A stretch of DNA of 62,678 bases from Pseudonocardia sp. Lineage in GTDB: Bacteria > Actinomycetota > Actinomycetes > Mycobacteriales > Pseudonocardiaceae. Positions 1 to 7,325 of the stretch are shown here, piece by piece. The first letter of the stretch is position 1, and every line of letters begins with the position of its first letter. A program made the position numbers and the translations under genes. The stretch lies in the NCBI RefSeq assembly GCF_029263155.1, contig NZ_JAJCYB010000130.1:1-62678 (forward strand), in the 5' to 3' direction. The notes beneath the pieces were generated by a model that worked only from the letters and a program-made list of their open reading frames with translations, was not told the DNA's origin and did not search any database.

Positions 1-159
1 GCGAGGACCCCGTGAGCGCGCGAGGACCCCGTGAGCGCGCGAGGACCCCGTGAGCGCGCGAGGACCCCGTGAGCGCGCGAGGACCCCGTGAGCGCGCGAA
101 GACCCCGTGAGCGCGCGAGGGCCCCGTGAGCGCGCGAGGGCCCCGTGAGCGCGCGAGGA
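1..159. repeat. 19-bp tandem repeat array, about 8 copies
   Basis: The window opens inside a head-to-tail array of a 19-bp unit, GCGAGGACCCCGTGAGCGC. Units start at 1, 20, 39, 58, 77, 96, 115 and 134, with a partial unit at 153. The last complete copies carry single changes (GGGCC for GGACC). There are no unique spacers, so it is not a CRISPR array. It lies just beyond the stop codon of the ybaK gene and may continue left of the window. The GCGCGAG/CCCC core recurs in the repeat cluster at 22062. Confidence 0.95.
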
Positions 160-217
160 GCGGCGCGTGGGTCCGCCCGACCGCCACGCGGCGGGCGTGC
201 GGCGGGGCCGTCAGTTG

Positions 218-691
218 TCAGCCGGAGATCGGGGCGAAGGTCGCGCCGGTCAGCCGGGCCAGGTCGGCCGGAGCCAGCTCGACCTCGAGGCCCCGGCGGC
301 CCGCACTGCAGAACAGCGTCTCCAGTGCCTGCGCGGAGGCGTCCAGGACCGTGGGCAGGCGCTTGCGCTGGCCCAGCGGTGAGATCCCGCCCGCGACGTA
401 GCCGGTGGCCCGCTCCGCGGCGGCGACGTCGGCCATCCGGGCGCGCTTCCCGCCCACCGCCGCGGCGAGCGCCTTGAGGTCGAGCGAGCCGGTGACGGGC
501 ACCACCCCGACGGTCAGCGCGCCGTCCACCTTTGCCACGAGCGTCTTGAACACCCGCGCCGGATCCAGGCCCAGCAGCTCGGCGGCCTCGGGCCCGTACG
601 CCTGCCCGGACCCGTGCTCGTAGGTGTGCACCGAGTGCGGCACGCCGTGTCGCGCGAGCAGCGCCGTCGCGGGCGTTCCCTTGCCAGCCAT
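218..691 (-). CDS. ybaK: YbaK/EbsC-family Cys-tRNA(Pro) deacylase
   Basis: This 157-residue protein has the size and layout of the YbaK/EbsC family, small trans-editing enzymes that hydrolyse cysteine mischarged onto tRNA-Pro in the cytoplasm. Seen: an N-terminal GTPATALLARHGVPH segment, VFKTLVAKVDG with the conserved lysine in the first third, VVPVTGSLDLKALAAAVG, and a GYVAGGISPLGQ loop typical of the fold. The ATG at 691 is the first plausible start. The gene is divergent from sigR, and the SigR-type promoter lies between them. The substrate assignment comes from the family; other deacylase specificities are possible. Confidence 0.9.
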   Translation of the reverse strand: MAGKGTPATALLARHGVPHSVHTYEHGSGQAYGPEAAELLGLDPARVFKTLVAKVDGALTVGVVPVTGSLDLKALAAAVGGKRARMADVAAAERATGYVAGGISPLGQRKRLPTVLDASAQALETLFCSAGRRGLEVELAPADLARLTGATFAPISG

Positions 692-714
692 GGCCGGTGA
701 CGGTACCGAGGCGG

Positions 715-741
715 GGAATCACCCGCCGGGGCGCGGGCGTT
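715..741 (+). promoter_or_regulatory. SigR/SigH-type promoter of sigR
   Basis: GGAAT at 715-719 and GTT at 739-741 are separated by 19 bases. This fits the GGAAT-N18/19-GTT element recognised by thiol-stress sigma factors of the SigR/SigH group. It lies about 150 bp upstream of the sigR start, so sigR probably activates its own operon, as known in Streptomyces and Mycobacterium. Seen: the motif and spacing. Inferred: function. Confidence 0.7.
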
Positions 742-888
742 GTACGGGCCGTGACACTCGCAGTGATGGAGACCCGCCCGGTATCGCCGGGCCGAGCCGG
801 GACGGGGCGCGTAGGCTCGACGCGTCGTCCGGCCGCCGCAGCGGTGGCCGTCCCCGGGGCCCGCGTGGCCCGGCGCGAGAGGAGCACG

Positions 889-1554
889 GTGCCCGGCAGC
901 ACGTCCGACCGCACCGCACCGGTCACCGAGGCCCCCGACCAGGAGCCCGCGGTCGACCAGGAGACGGAGACCGCCGAGGAGCGCATGGCGCGCTTCGAGC
1001 GTGACGCCATGCCCCTGATCGACCAGCTCTACGGCGCCGCCCTGCGGATGACCCGCAACCCGGCCGACGCCGAGGACCTGGTGCAGGAGACCTACCTCAA
1101 GGCGTACTCGGCCTTCGGCACGTTCCGGGCCGGCACCAACCTCAAGGCCTGGTTGTACCGCATCCTGACCAACACCTACATCAACGGCTATCGCAAGAAG
1201 CAGCGCCAGCCGTTGCAGTCGCCCACCGACGAGATCACCGACTGGCAGATCTCGCAGGCCGGGGAGCACACGTCCAAGGGCCTGCCCTCCGCGGAGGCGG
1301 AGGCGCTCGACCGGCTGCCCGACGACGCGGTGAAGGCCGCGTTGCAGCGGCTGCCCGAGGACTTCCGGATGGCGGTGTACTACGCCGACGTCGAGGGCTT
1401 CGCCTACAAGGAGATCGCCGAGATCATGGGCACTCCCATCGGCACCGTGATGTCGCGGCTGCACCGCGGTCGCCGCCAGCTGCGCGACATGCTCACCGAC
1501 ACCGCCCGTGAGCGCGGTTTCATCCGGGACGGGCAGGGGGTGGCGTCGTCATGA
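889..1554 (+). CDS. sigR: ECF RNA polymerase sigma factor SigR (SigH-type, thiol-oxidative stress)
   Basis: Start chosen at GTG 889, preceded by a GAGAGGAGC ribosome site, giving 221 residues, the usual SigR length; the frame stays open upstream but reads low-complexity sequence. Region 2 is clear (MPLIDQLYGAALRMTRN, DAEDLVQETYLKAY), as is region 4 (LPEDFRMAVYYADVEG, YKEIAEIMGTPIGTVMSRLHR). Its last codons overlap the ATG of the rsrA gene (ATGA, 1551-1554), so the sigma factor and its anti-sigma are translationally coupled. Known role of the family: on disulfide stress, RsrA releases SigR, which transcribes thioredoxin, mycothiol and proteolysis genes. The motif at 715-741 suggests autoregulation. 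Confidence 0.95.
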   Translation: MPGSTSDRTAPVTEAPDQEPAVDQETETAEERMARFERDAMPLIDQLYGAALRMTRNPADAEDLVQETYLKAYSAFGTFRAGTNLKAWLYRILTNTYINGYRKKQRQPLQSPTDEITDWQISQAGEHTSKGLPSAEAEALDRLPDDAVKAALQRLPEDFRMAVYYADVEGFAYKEIAEIMGTPIGTVMSRLHRGRRQLRDMLTDTARERGFIRDGQGVASS

Positions 1555-1892
1555 GTTGTGGGGACCACCACGAGACCGACTGTTCCGAGGTGCTGGCCGA
1601 GGTGTGGCTGTTCCTGGACCAGGAGTGCGACGAGGGCCGACGGGCGCTGCTCACCAAACACCTGGACGAGTGCGCGCCGTGCCTGGCCGAGTACGGCCTG
1701 GACGAGAAGCTGAAGAAGCTGCTGGCCACGAAGTGCGGCGGCGAGCACGCCCCGGCGGGGCTCAAGGACCGCCTGCGCAGCCAGATCCGGTACGCGGTGC
1801 TGGAACAGGCGCAGGTCACGGTGGAGTCGGGTCCCGACGGCACGACCACCACGGTGGAGGTGCGCTCCAGCCGCGTGGAGCGCCGGGGCTGA
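1551..1892 (+). CDS. rsrA: Zinc-containing redox-sensing anti-sigma factor RsrA
   Basis: A 113-residue ZAS-family anti-sigma factor. The zinc and redox ligands fall where they do in Streptomyces RsrA: C3, C11, H37, C41 and C44, with a further cysteine at C62. H37-L-D-E-C41-A-P-C44 is the HxxxCxxC signature. In the known mechanism the reduced zinc form binds SigR, and oxidation forms a disulfide that releases zinc and sigma. The start overlaps the sigR stop by four bases. The last 25 residues are polar and variable. All key residues are present, so the switch should work. Confidence 0.95.
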   Translation: MSCGDHHETDCSEVLAEVWLFLDQECDEGRRALLTKHLDECAPCLAEYGLDEKLKKLLATKCGGEHAPAGLKDRLRSQIRYAVLEQAQVTVESGPDGTTTTVEVRSSRVERRG

Positions 1893-1918
1893 CGGGTTCG
1901 CCGCCCCGGCGCGGCGGC

Positions 1919-1993
1919 TCACGTGTTGGGCCGCTTGCCGTGGTTGGCGCCGCCCTTCTTGCGGTCGCGGCGCTTGCGTGCACGCTTCGACAT
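1919..1993 (-). CDS. 50S ribosomal protein bL37 (24 residues)
   Basis: A 24-codon gene from ATG at 1993 to TGA at 1919, preceded on its strand by GAGGGATCC. The product starts MSKRARKRRDRKKGG and ends NHGKRPNT, almost entirely basic. It matches the very short bL37 protein seen in mycobacterial 50S structures near the peptidyl transferase centre. Its position between the rsrA gene and the pdtaS gene is the same as in mycobacteria. It is routinely missed by gene callers because of its length. Identification rests on recalled family sequence and synteny. Confidence 0.85.
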   Translation of the reverse strand: MSKRARKRRDRKKGGANHGKRPNT

Positions 1994-2125
1994 GGATCCC
2001 TCCCTCGCGGTCGTGGTCGTCGCCAGTCTCCCACGTGGCCCGTGCCCGGACGTCGCCCGTCCGCACCTCGCCCGTATCGCACGTGATTGACTGCGCCCAG
2101 CAGCCACCGGGAGAGGACCGCCGTC

Positions 2126-3595
2126 ATGTCCACCCTGTCCGAGCTGCTCGCCGAGCACACCCAGCTCACCGGTGACACCGTCGAGCACCTGCAACGCCTG
2201 GTCGCCGAGTGGCAACTGCTCGCCGACATGTCGTTCGCCGACTTCCTGCTGTGGATCCCGCTGGAGGCGGGCTTCCTGTGCGTGGCCCAGGCGCGTCCCA
2301 CCACCGCACCCACCGCCCACGCCCAGGACATGGTCGGAGTGCGGGCCGTCGCGAGCGAGAACCCGCAGCTGCGCCGCGCCGTCGTCGAGGGCCGGATCTG
2401 CCGCGACGAGAACCCGCGCTGGCACCTGGAGGTGCCCGTCCGCACCGAGACGATCCCGGTACGCCACGCGGGCGTCGTCGTCGCCGTGCTCTCACGGGAC
2501 ACGAACCTGGCGATGCCGCGCGTGCCGAGCCCGCTCGAGATCGCCTACCTGGGCAGCGCGTCGGACCTGTGCCAGATGGTCGCCGACGGCACATTCCCGC
2601 CGCGCGCCACGGTCGCGGGGGCCGACACGAGCCCCCGTGCAGGCGACGGCCTGATCCGGCTCGACGCGCACGGCCTGGTGGCCTACGCCTCGCCGAACGC
2701 CCTGTCGGCGTATCACCGTATGGGGCACGCCAGCGACCTCGTCGGGCTGCCGCTCGACCAGGCCACGCGGGCGCTGGCCGCCGACCCGTTCGACGCGGCG
2801 GAGGTGGCCGCGCGGATCGGCGCCGCGCTGCACGGCCGCCACTCGCTGCGGATGGAGGTGCATGCGCGCGGCGCGGTGATGCTGGTGCGTGCGCTGCCGC
2901 TGCGGCCCCGCGGTGACGCGGCGGGCGCGCTGGTGCTGGTGCGCGACGTCACCGACCTGCGCCGGCGCGACCTGGCGCTGCTCAGCAAGGACGCCACGAT
3001 CCGGGAGATCCACCACCGGGTGAAGAACAACCTGCAGACCGTCGCCGCGCTGCTGCGGCTGCAGGCGCGCCGCACGGCGATCCCGGAGGCCCGCCGGGCG
3101 CTGGCGGAGAGCGTGCGCCGCGTCAACTCGATCGCGCTGGTGCACGAGACGCTGTCGGTGTCCGTGGCCGAGCGTGTGGACCTCGACGAGCTGGTGGACA
3201 AGGTGCTCCCGGCGATCGGGGACGGGGCCACCGCCGAGTCCCGGGCGAAGGTGCGCCGCGACGGGAGCTTCGGCACCCTGCCCGCGGAGCTGGCCACGCC
3301 CCTGGTGCTCGTGCTGACCGAGCTGGTGCACAACGCGCTGGCCCACGCGTTCGAGCCGGGTCGGGCGGGGGAGGTGGTGGTGACGGCCCGGCGGACGGCC
3401 GCGACGCTGGACGTGACCGTGGCCGACGACGGGCGCGGGCTACCGCCCGGGTTCGATCTCGACACTGCCGACGGGCTCGGGCTGCAGATCGTGCGCACCC
3501 TGCTGGACTCCGAACTCGACTCCGCGCTGCAGGTCCGGGCCCGCTCGGGAGGTGGAACGGAGGCCCTCATCAGGCTCTCGTTGCGGGGGCGTTAA
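2126..3595 (+). CDS. pdtaS: PdtaS-type sensor histidine kinase
   Basis: 489 residues from ATG 2126, which has a GGGAGAGG ribosome site 9 bases upstream. An N-terminal GAF-like domain (about 1-150) is followed by a PAS domain (about 170-285), then a HisKA_2 dimerisation helix with the phosphoacceptor at H296 (IREIHHRVKNNLQ), and an HATPase with ELVHNALAHAFEPG and DDGRGLP motifs. This is the architecture of mycobacterial PdtaS, a cytosolic kinase that phosphorylates the ANTAR-domain RNA-binding regulator PdtaR. No pdtaR gene lies nearby, as usual. It is convergent with whiB1, with a strong hairpin between. No membrane segment is seen. Confidence 0.92.
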   Translation: MSTLSELLAEHTQLTGDTVEHLQRLVAEWQLLADMSFADFLLWIPLEAGFLCVAQARPTTAPTAHAQDMVGVRAVASENPQLRRAVVEGRICRDENPRWHLEVPVRTETIPVRHAGVVVAVLSRDTNLAMPRVPSPLEIAYLGSASDLCQMVADGTFPPRATVAGADTSPRAGDGLIRLDAHGLVAYASPNALSAYHRMGHASDLVGLPLDQATRALAADPFDAAEVAARIGAALHGRHSLRMEVHARGAVMLVRALPLRPRGDAAGALVLVRDVTDLRRRDLALLSKDATIREIHHRVKNNLQTVAALLRLQARRTAIPEARRALAESVRRVNSIALVHETLSVSVAERVDLDELVDKVLPAIGDGATAESRAKVRRDGSFGTLPAELATPLVLVLTELVHNALAHAFEPGRAGEVVVTARRTAATLDVTVADDGRGLPPGFDLDTADGLGLQIVRTLLDSELDSALQVRARSGGGTEALIRLSLRGR

Positions 3596-3686
3596 CCTGA
3601 GGGCTGTGGTCGGTGCTCCGCAGGTCGCGCTGGCGAGGCATCGATCCCCCACCCGGAGCAGCCCCCGCGTGCGCCCGGTGGAACGA

Positions 3687-3729
3687 CCGCGGGCCCGGAA
3701 CCGGGTGCAGTCCGGTTTCGGGCCCGCGG
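3687..3729. terminator. Bidirectional hairpin between pdtaS and whiB1
   Basis: An 18-bp stem (3687-3704 with 3712-3729) with a 7-base loop, interrupted only by one G-T wobble. It lies between the stop codons of two convergent genes, so it can terminate both. There is no strong T-run, as is common in actinobacteria. Confidence 0.85.
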
Positions 3730-3765
3730 TGGGGGAGACTTCTGTACTACGTGAGGCCGTGCCGA

Positions 3766-4017
3766 TCAGGCGGTGCGAGCGCGGGTGCGCGCGTTGCGGC
3801 GCTTCAGCGCCCGACGCTCGTCCTCGCTCATGCCGCCCCAGACGCCCGCGTCCTGGCCGCTCTCCAGTGCCCACGTGAGGCACTCGGTGACCACGGGGCA
3901 GCGCCGGCATACGGTCTTGGCCTCGGCGATCTGCAGCAGCGCAGGACCGCTGGTCCCCACAGGGAAGAACAGCTCGGGGTCCTCGTCGCGGCAGATTGCG
4001 CGGTGGCGCCAGTCCAT
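3766..4017 (-). CDS. whiB1: WhiB1-family iron-sulfur transcriptional regulator
   Basis: Start at ATG 4017 gives 83 residues beginning MDWRHRAICRDEDPELFFP, the exact WhiB1 opening; a longer frame to 4119 is noncoding. The four [4Fe-4S] cysteines are C9, C37, C40 and C46, the same positions as in M. tuberculosis WhiB1. GVWGG, the turn that contacts sigma A, and a basic C-terminal tail (ALKRRNARTRART) for DNA are present. WhiB1 is an essential, nitric-oxide-sensitive regulator that works with SigA. Two CRP-like sites lie upstream, as at mycobacterial whiB1. Confidence 0.96.
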   Translation of the reverse strand: MDWRHRAICRDEDPELFFPVGTSGPALLQIAEAKTVCRRCPVVTECLTWALESGQDAGVWGGMSEDERRALKRRNARTRARTA

Positions 4018-4085
4018 GATTGCTCTGCTCCTCGTACTTGCGCGATCGGGGTCGCGCCGATCGTCCGTCACGGTGTTTCCGCGCT

Positions 4086-4101
4086 TGTGAATTCTTTCAC
4101 G
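4086..4101. promoter_or_regulatory. CRP-like binding site 1 upstream of whiB1
   Basis: TGTGAATTCTTTCACG matches the CRP consensus TGTGA-N6-TCACA with one mismatch. It lies 70-85 bp upstream of the whiB1 start codon. In M. tuberculosis whiB1 is controlled by the cAMP receptor protein through two upstream sites. The match is visible; function is inferred. Confidence 0.6.
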
Positions 4102-4136
4102 AGCGCGATCGTCTTTCAAGGGTGGAGATCCGCGCT

Positions 4137-4152
4137 GGTGAGCGTTCTCACC
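4137..4152. promoter_or_regulatory. CRP-like binding site 2 upstream of whiB1
   Basis: GGTGAGCGTTCTCACC has symmetric GTGA-N6-TCAC half-sites, 51 bp centre to centre from the first site. That spacing is close to five helical turns, so both sites would lie on the same face of the DNA. Together they resemble the paired CRP sites described at mycobacterial whiB1. Confidence 0.55.
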
Positions 4153-4427
4153 TACTCACCGCAACGACACACGACACGATCGGTTACTGCTTCGTGTCGC
4201 CGCCACGGTGGGCGTGCGATCCCTGCCCGCCCATCGGGAAGCGGTTACCCGATCCCCGATGGACCATGCGGGAAAACCGCTCCCGCTTGTCCGGCCCCTA
4301 CAGTGCGCCCTCGTTTGCCCAGGTGCGAGCCCTTATCGGCTCGGCGGTCCGCCGCGGTCGGTGAATGGACGCGACTCGTCACCGGATCGGGTGAGCGCGG
4401 CGCACCGGCTGCGCCGAGCAGCGCCCC

Positions 4428-5378
4428 TCACACGACGACCCGTAGCGCATCGGATACGGCGTGGAACTCCACGTCACGACCGCGCCCGACATGGTCGCCG
4501 TCCAGTTGCAGGGCCTGCGGGTCCGCGCTGCGCACCCGCAGCAGGGGAACGGTGTCGCGGCGCAGGACATTCCGGCCGCGCGGGTCGCCGCCGGGGCGGA
4601 GCATCTCGCGCAGCGCCGTGACGGTCGTCGCCGTGCGCAGGTCGTGGAGGCCGAACAGGCCGAGTCCGGTCGCGAACGACGCGCCCGGGTTGGTGCGGAC
4701 CGGGCGCGAGCCGAGGTAGGTCCAGGTGTCGGTGTTGCTGACGAAGGCGAACCGGACGTCCATGGGTGCGGCGTCGGGGAGCTCCACGGTGATCGAGCGC
4801 GGGTCGCGCCGCTGGCGCAGGTACTGCTGCCACGCGGTGGCGGCGTAGCGCAGCGGCGTGGCCCGCCTGCCCCGCGCGCGCAGCCGCTCCATCTCGGCGA
4901 TGACCTCGGCGTCCCAGCCCATGCCGGCGTTGAACGTGAACCAGCGACCCCCTGGGCGCTCCCGGTCGATCATCTGGCCCAGCCCGACGGTCCGGGTGCG
5001 CCCGCCCTCCAGCGACGCCAGGATCGCCGAGGTGGCCGCCATCGGGTCCCTCGGCAGACCGATCGCGCGCGCGAACACGTTGGCCGACCCGCCCGGCACC
5101 ACCGCGAGCGCGGGCCCGAATCGCGGGTCCGTCGGCCCGCCGCCGGTGCCGTCCATCATCCCGTTGACGACCTCGTTGACGGTGCCGTCGCCGCCGTGCA
5201 CGACCACCAGTTCGACGCCGTCGCGCACCGCGTCGGCGGCGACCGCCGACGCGTGGTCGCGATGGGTCGTCTCCAGCACCTCGAGCTTGAGCACGCTGGC
5301 GAGTGCGTGGGCCAGCACGTCGCGGCCCGCGACCGTCGTCGTGGTGGCGTGGGGATTCATCACCAGCAGTGCTCGCAC
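4428..5378 (-). CDS. Diacylglycerol kinase-like lipid kinase (DAGKc domain)
   Basis: GTG 5378 gives 316 residues beginning VRALLVMNPHATTT, the standard DAGK catalytic start; the frame remains open further upstream but would run into the divergent gene. Motifs: VVVHGGDGTVNEVVNG (nucleotide-binding GGDGT), VVPGGSANVFARAIGLPRDP, and a C-terminal LQLDGDH. The family phosphorylates diacylglycerol or related lipids at the inner membrane face. It occupies the place of Rv3218 in M. tuberculosis. It is divergent from the membrane protein gene at 5414 by only 35 bp, so the two share a promoter region. The exact lipid substrate cannot be told. Confidence 0.88.
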   Translation of the reverse strand: MRALLVMNPHATTTTVAGRDVLAHALASVLKLEVLETTHRDHASAVAADAVRDGVELVVVHGGDGTVNEVVNGMMDGTGGGPTDPRFGPALAVVPGGSANVFARAIGLPRDPMAATSAILASLEGGRTRTVGLGQMIDRERPGGRWFTFNAGMGWDAEVIAEMERLRARGRRATPLRYAATAWQQYLRQRRDPRSITVELPDAAPMDVRFAFVSNTDTWTYLGSRPVRTNPGASFATGLGLFGLHDLRTATTVTALREMLRPGGDPRGRNVLRRDTVPLLRVRSADPQALQLDGDHVGRGRDVEFHAVSDALRVVV

Positions 5379-5413
5379 GATCCGGACGCTACCGGGCGGT
5401 ATCGTCGGGCCCC

Positions 5414-5818
5414 GTGACGACCGACCGCCCGCCCCCGCAGGTGCGGCTGGCGGGCGTCCTCGTCGCGGTGCAGGGCCTGCTCGGACTGGGCTTCGCCGTC
5501 GCGCTGCTGCTGCGGGCCGGCTCGGCCGCCCTGCCGGCGAGCTCGGTGCTCGGCGAGTCGGCCCTGTTCGTCGTGTTGGGCGGGGCGGTGGCGGCGACCG
5601 GCGCGGCGCTGGTCGCCGGGCGCCGCTGGGCGCGCACACCCGCGATCGTCGCGCAGTTGCTGCTGCTGCCCGTCGTCTACTCCCTCATCGGGCCGTCTCG
5701 GCAGCTCCTGCTGGGGATCGTGGCGGGGCTGTTCGTGGTGGCCACGTTCATGCTGCTGATCAGCGAGCGGTCGCGGGTGTGGTCGATGGGGCTCGATCTG
5801 CCGGACGCGCCGCATTGA
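5414..5818 (+). CDS. Small integral membrane protein (Rv3217c-like)
   Basis: GTG 5414 gives 134 residues starting VTTDRPPPQVRLAG. Four hydrophobic segments can be picked out: VLVAVQGLLGLGFAVALLL, ALFVVLGGAVAATGAALVAG, TPAIVAQLLLLPVVYSLI and LLLGIVAGLFVVATFMLLI. There are no catalytic motifs. The gene lies where M. tuberculosis has Rv3217c, also a small membrane protein beside the DAGK-like gene. Function is unknown; the divergent pairing with a lipid kinase may hint at an envelope role, which is inference. Confidence 0.85.
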   Translation: MTTDRPPPQVRLAGVLVAVQGLLGLGFAVALLLRAGSAALPASSVLGESALFVVLGGAVAATGAALVAGRRWARTPAIVAQLLLLPVVYSLIGPSRQLLLGIVAGLFVVATFMLLISERSRVWSMGLDLPDAPH

Positions 5819-5888
5819 TGCAGGTGGTCGGCTCTGCTGACGCGCCTGCGGTGGTTCGGGCCGCTGGTTCGGGCTCGGCGAGCTCCCG

Positions 5889-5906
5889 GCGGTTCAGCTG
5901 AACCGC
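5889..5906. repeat. Perfect 18-bp palindrome between convergent genes
   Basis: GCGGTTCAGCTGAACCGC is a perfect palindrome without a loop, within the 221-bp gap between two convergent stop codons (5818 and 6040). It is flanked by weaker CCCGG/CCGGG complementarity. It may be a cruciform-type terminator or a protein site. Nothing else was recognised in this gap. Confidence 0.6.
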
Positions 5907-6039
5907 TCCGGGTGGGGGAGGTTCGCGCGCCGGTTTGCCTTCTGCGCGCTGCCGGCGGCGTGCGAGCCGCGGTTCGGAGCGCGAGCCGGGGCCCGGAGCT
6001 TGTGGTCGGCAGGTGCCCGGCACCCGGTCGCATCCCACC

Positions 6040-6519
6040 TCAGCGTCCGGACGGCGCGGCGAGAGCGGCGAGCGCGTCGCCGTCGAGGCGGAAGGTGGTC
6101 CAGCCGTCCATCGACTGCGCCCCCAGGGAGCGGTAGAACTCGATCGACGGGGCGTTCCAGTCCAGCACCGACCACTCCAGTCGCGCGTAGCCGCGCTCCG
6201 TGCAGACCGCGGCCAGGCGGGCCAGCAGGGCTCTGCCCAGCCCGGCACCCCGGTGTGCGGGGCGGACGTAGAGGTCTTCCAGATAGATGCCGTGCACACC
6301 GCGCCAGGTGGAGAAGTTGAGGAACCACAGCGCGCATCCGACGACCTCGCCGTCGGCCTCGGCGACGTGACCGAACAGCGCGGGAGCGGGCCCGAACAGC
6401 GCGGCGGTCAACTGGTCACCGGTCAGCAGGCAGGACTCCGCTTCGCGCTCGTAGTCGGCCAGTTCGTGCACCAGGCCCACGACGGCCGGCACGTCCGCGG
6501 GGGTGGCCACCCGGATCAT
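6040..6519 (-). CDS. GNAT-family N-acetyltransferase
   Basis: 159 residues, full GNAT length. The acetyl-CoA loop is visible as VRPAHRGAGLGRALLARLA (R/Q-x-x-G-x-G/A). The preceding strand YLEDLYV and the NAPSIEFYRSLGAQ ending resemble diamine (SSAT-like) acetyltransferases, so a polyamine or small amine substrate is plausible but unproven. It matches Rv3216 by position. Its start codon directly abuts the stop of the phosphatase gene (6520), so the two genes form one transcription unit read right to left. Confidence 0.88.
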   Translation of the reverse strand: MIRVATPADVPAVVGLVHELADYEREAESCLLTGDQLTAALFGPAPALFGHVAEADGEVVGCALWFLNFSTWRGVHGIYLEDLYVRPAHRGAGLGRALLARLAAVCTERGYARLEWSVLDWNAPSIEFYRSLGAQSMDGWTTFRLDGDALAALAAPSGR

Positions 6520-7113
6520 CTACAGGACCCGCAGGTTGACGTGGGCGAGGCTGGGCACGCCGCGCTCGTCGCCGAGGACCGACCAGGCGGCCGGGTCCAT
6601 GGTGAAGCGCACGCCCTCGGTGGCCGGCAGGCCGATCCAGCGGGCGATGAGCACGCGACTGAAGTGGCCGTGCCCGATCAGGACGACATCGCCCCCGGAC
6701 AGGGCGTCGCGGGCGTCGGCGAGGACGGCATCGGCGCGGGCGCCCACCTGGTCGGGGGTCTCACCGTTCGGGCACGGGTGCGTCCAGACCGTCCAACCGG
6801 GCACCGTCTCGCGGATCTCGGGAGTGGTGCGGCCCTCACAGTCGCCGTAGTCCCATTCGGTGAGCCGCTCGTCGACGCGGTCGACGGTGAGGCCGGCCAG
6901 CTCGGCAGTGACCAGCGCGCGGGTGCGGGGGCTGCTCAGCACCAGGGCGGGAGCGGTGCCGTCGCGGAGGCGGACGCCGAGATTGCCCGCGGCACCGGCC
7001 AGTTCGCGGCCGTGCTCGGTGAGTGGAACGTCGGTGCGTCCGGTGTGCCTGCCCGACACCGACCACTCCGTCTCGCCGTGTCGGAGCAGGAACACGCGGC
7101 CGCCGGTCGTCAC
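6520..7113 (-). CDS. Histidine phosphatase family protein (Rv3214/Gpm2-like)
   Basis: 197 residues from GTG 7113. The catalytic RHGETEW motif lies near residue 11. The downstream sequence includes SSPRTRALVTAEL and a second histidine in VVLIGHGHFSRVL, the two-histidine core of this superfamily. The M. tuberculosis orthologue by position, Rv3214, was named Gpm2 but behaves as an acid phosphatase, so a phosphatase role is more likely than a mutase. It is first in a two-gene unit with the acetyltransferase. The isochorismate synthase gene (entC, Rv3215) found between them in mycobacteria is absent here. Confidence 0.9.
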   Translation of the reverse strand: MTTGGRVFLLRHGETEWSVSGRHTGRTDVPLTEHGRELAGAAGNLGVRLRDGTAPALVLSSPRTRALVTAELAGLTVDRVDERLTEWDYGDCEGRTTPEIRETVPGWTVWTHPCPNGETPDQVGARADAVLADARDALSGGDVVLIGHGHFSRVLIARWIGLPATEGVRFTMDPAAWSVLGDERGVPSLAHVNLRVL

Positions 7114-7325
7114 ACGGGGAGCCTAGGGGTGACGCAGTCGACGCGCGCGGATCCGCTTCCCACGGGTTAGGATCTCCCGCGTACCCGACAGCCGAATCCC
7201 GTCGGTCCGCGCCGCTCCATCCCGGTGGCGCGATCCACGAGAGGCCGTCCGGCACCGCGCGACACCCCGCGACCTCCGGTGCACGGCGAGCACGACACGC
7301 CCCGCAACCGGAAGCAGCGAATCCG

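Larger units (their letters stand above)
4018..4427. other. Gene-free region upstream of whiB1
   Basis: 410 bases with no convincing gene. The part nearest whiB1 (4018-4160) holds the two CRP-like palindromes and presumably the promoter. It is AT-richer than its surroundings (for example around 4088-4117). From about 4160 to the stop of the lipid kinase gene at 4428 no motif was recognised. Confidence 0.6.

Noticed and set aside
1..222. CRISPR array at the left edge, or at 22062-22222
   Set aside because: Units are directly adjacent without unique spacers and no cas gene is present. They are simple tandem or inverted repeats.
697..888. A longer SigR starting at 697
   Set aside because: The extra 64 residues are low-complexity Arg/Ala-rich sequence, the frame would include the SigR-type promoter, and GTG 889 has a good ribosome site.
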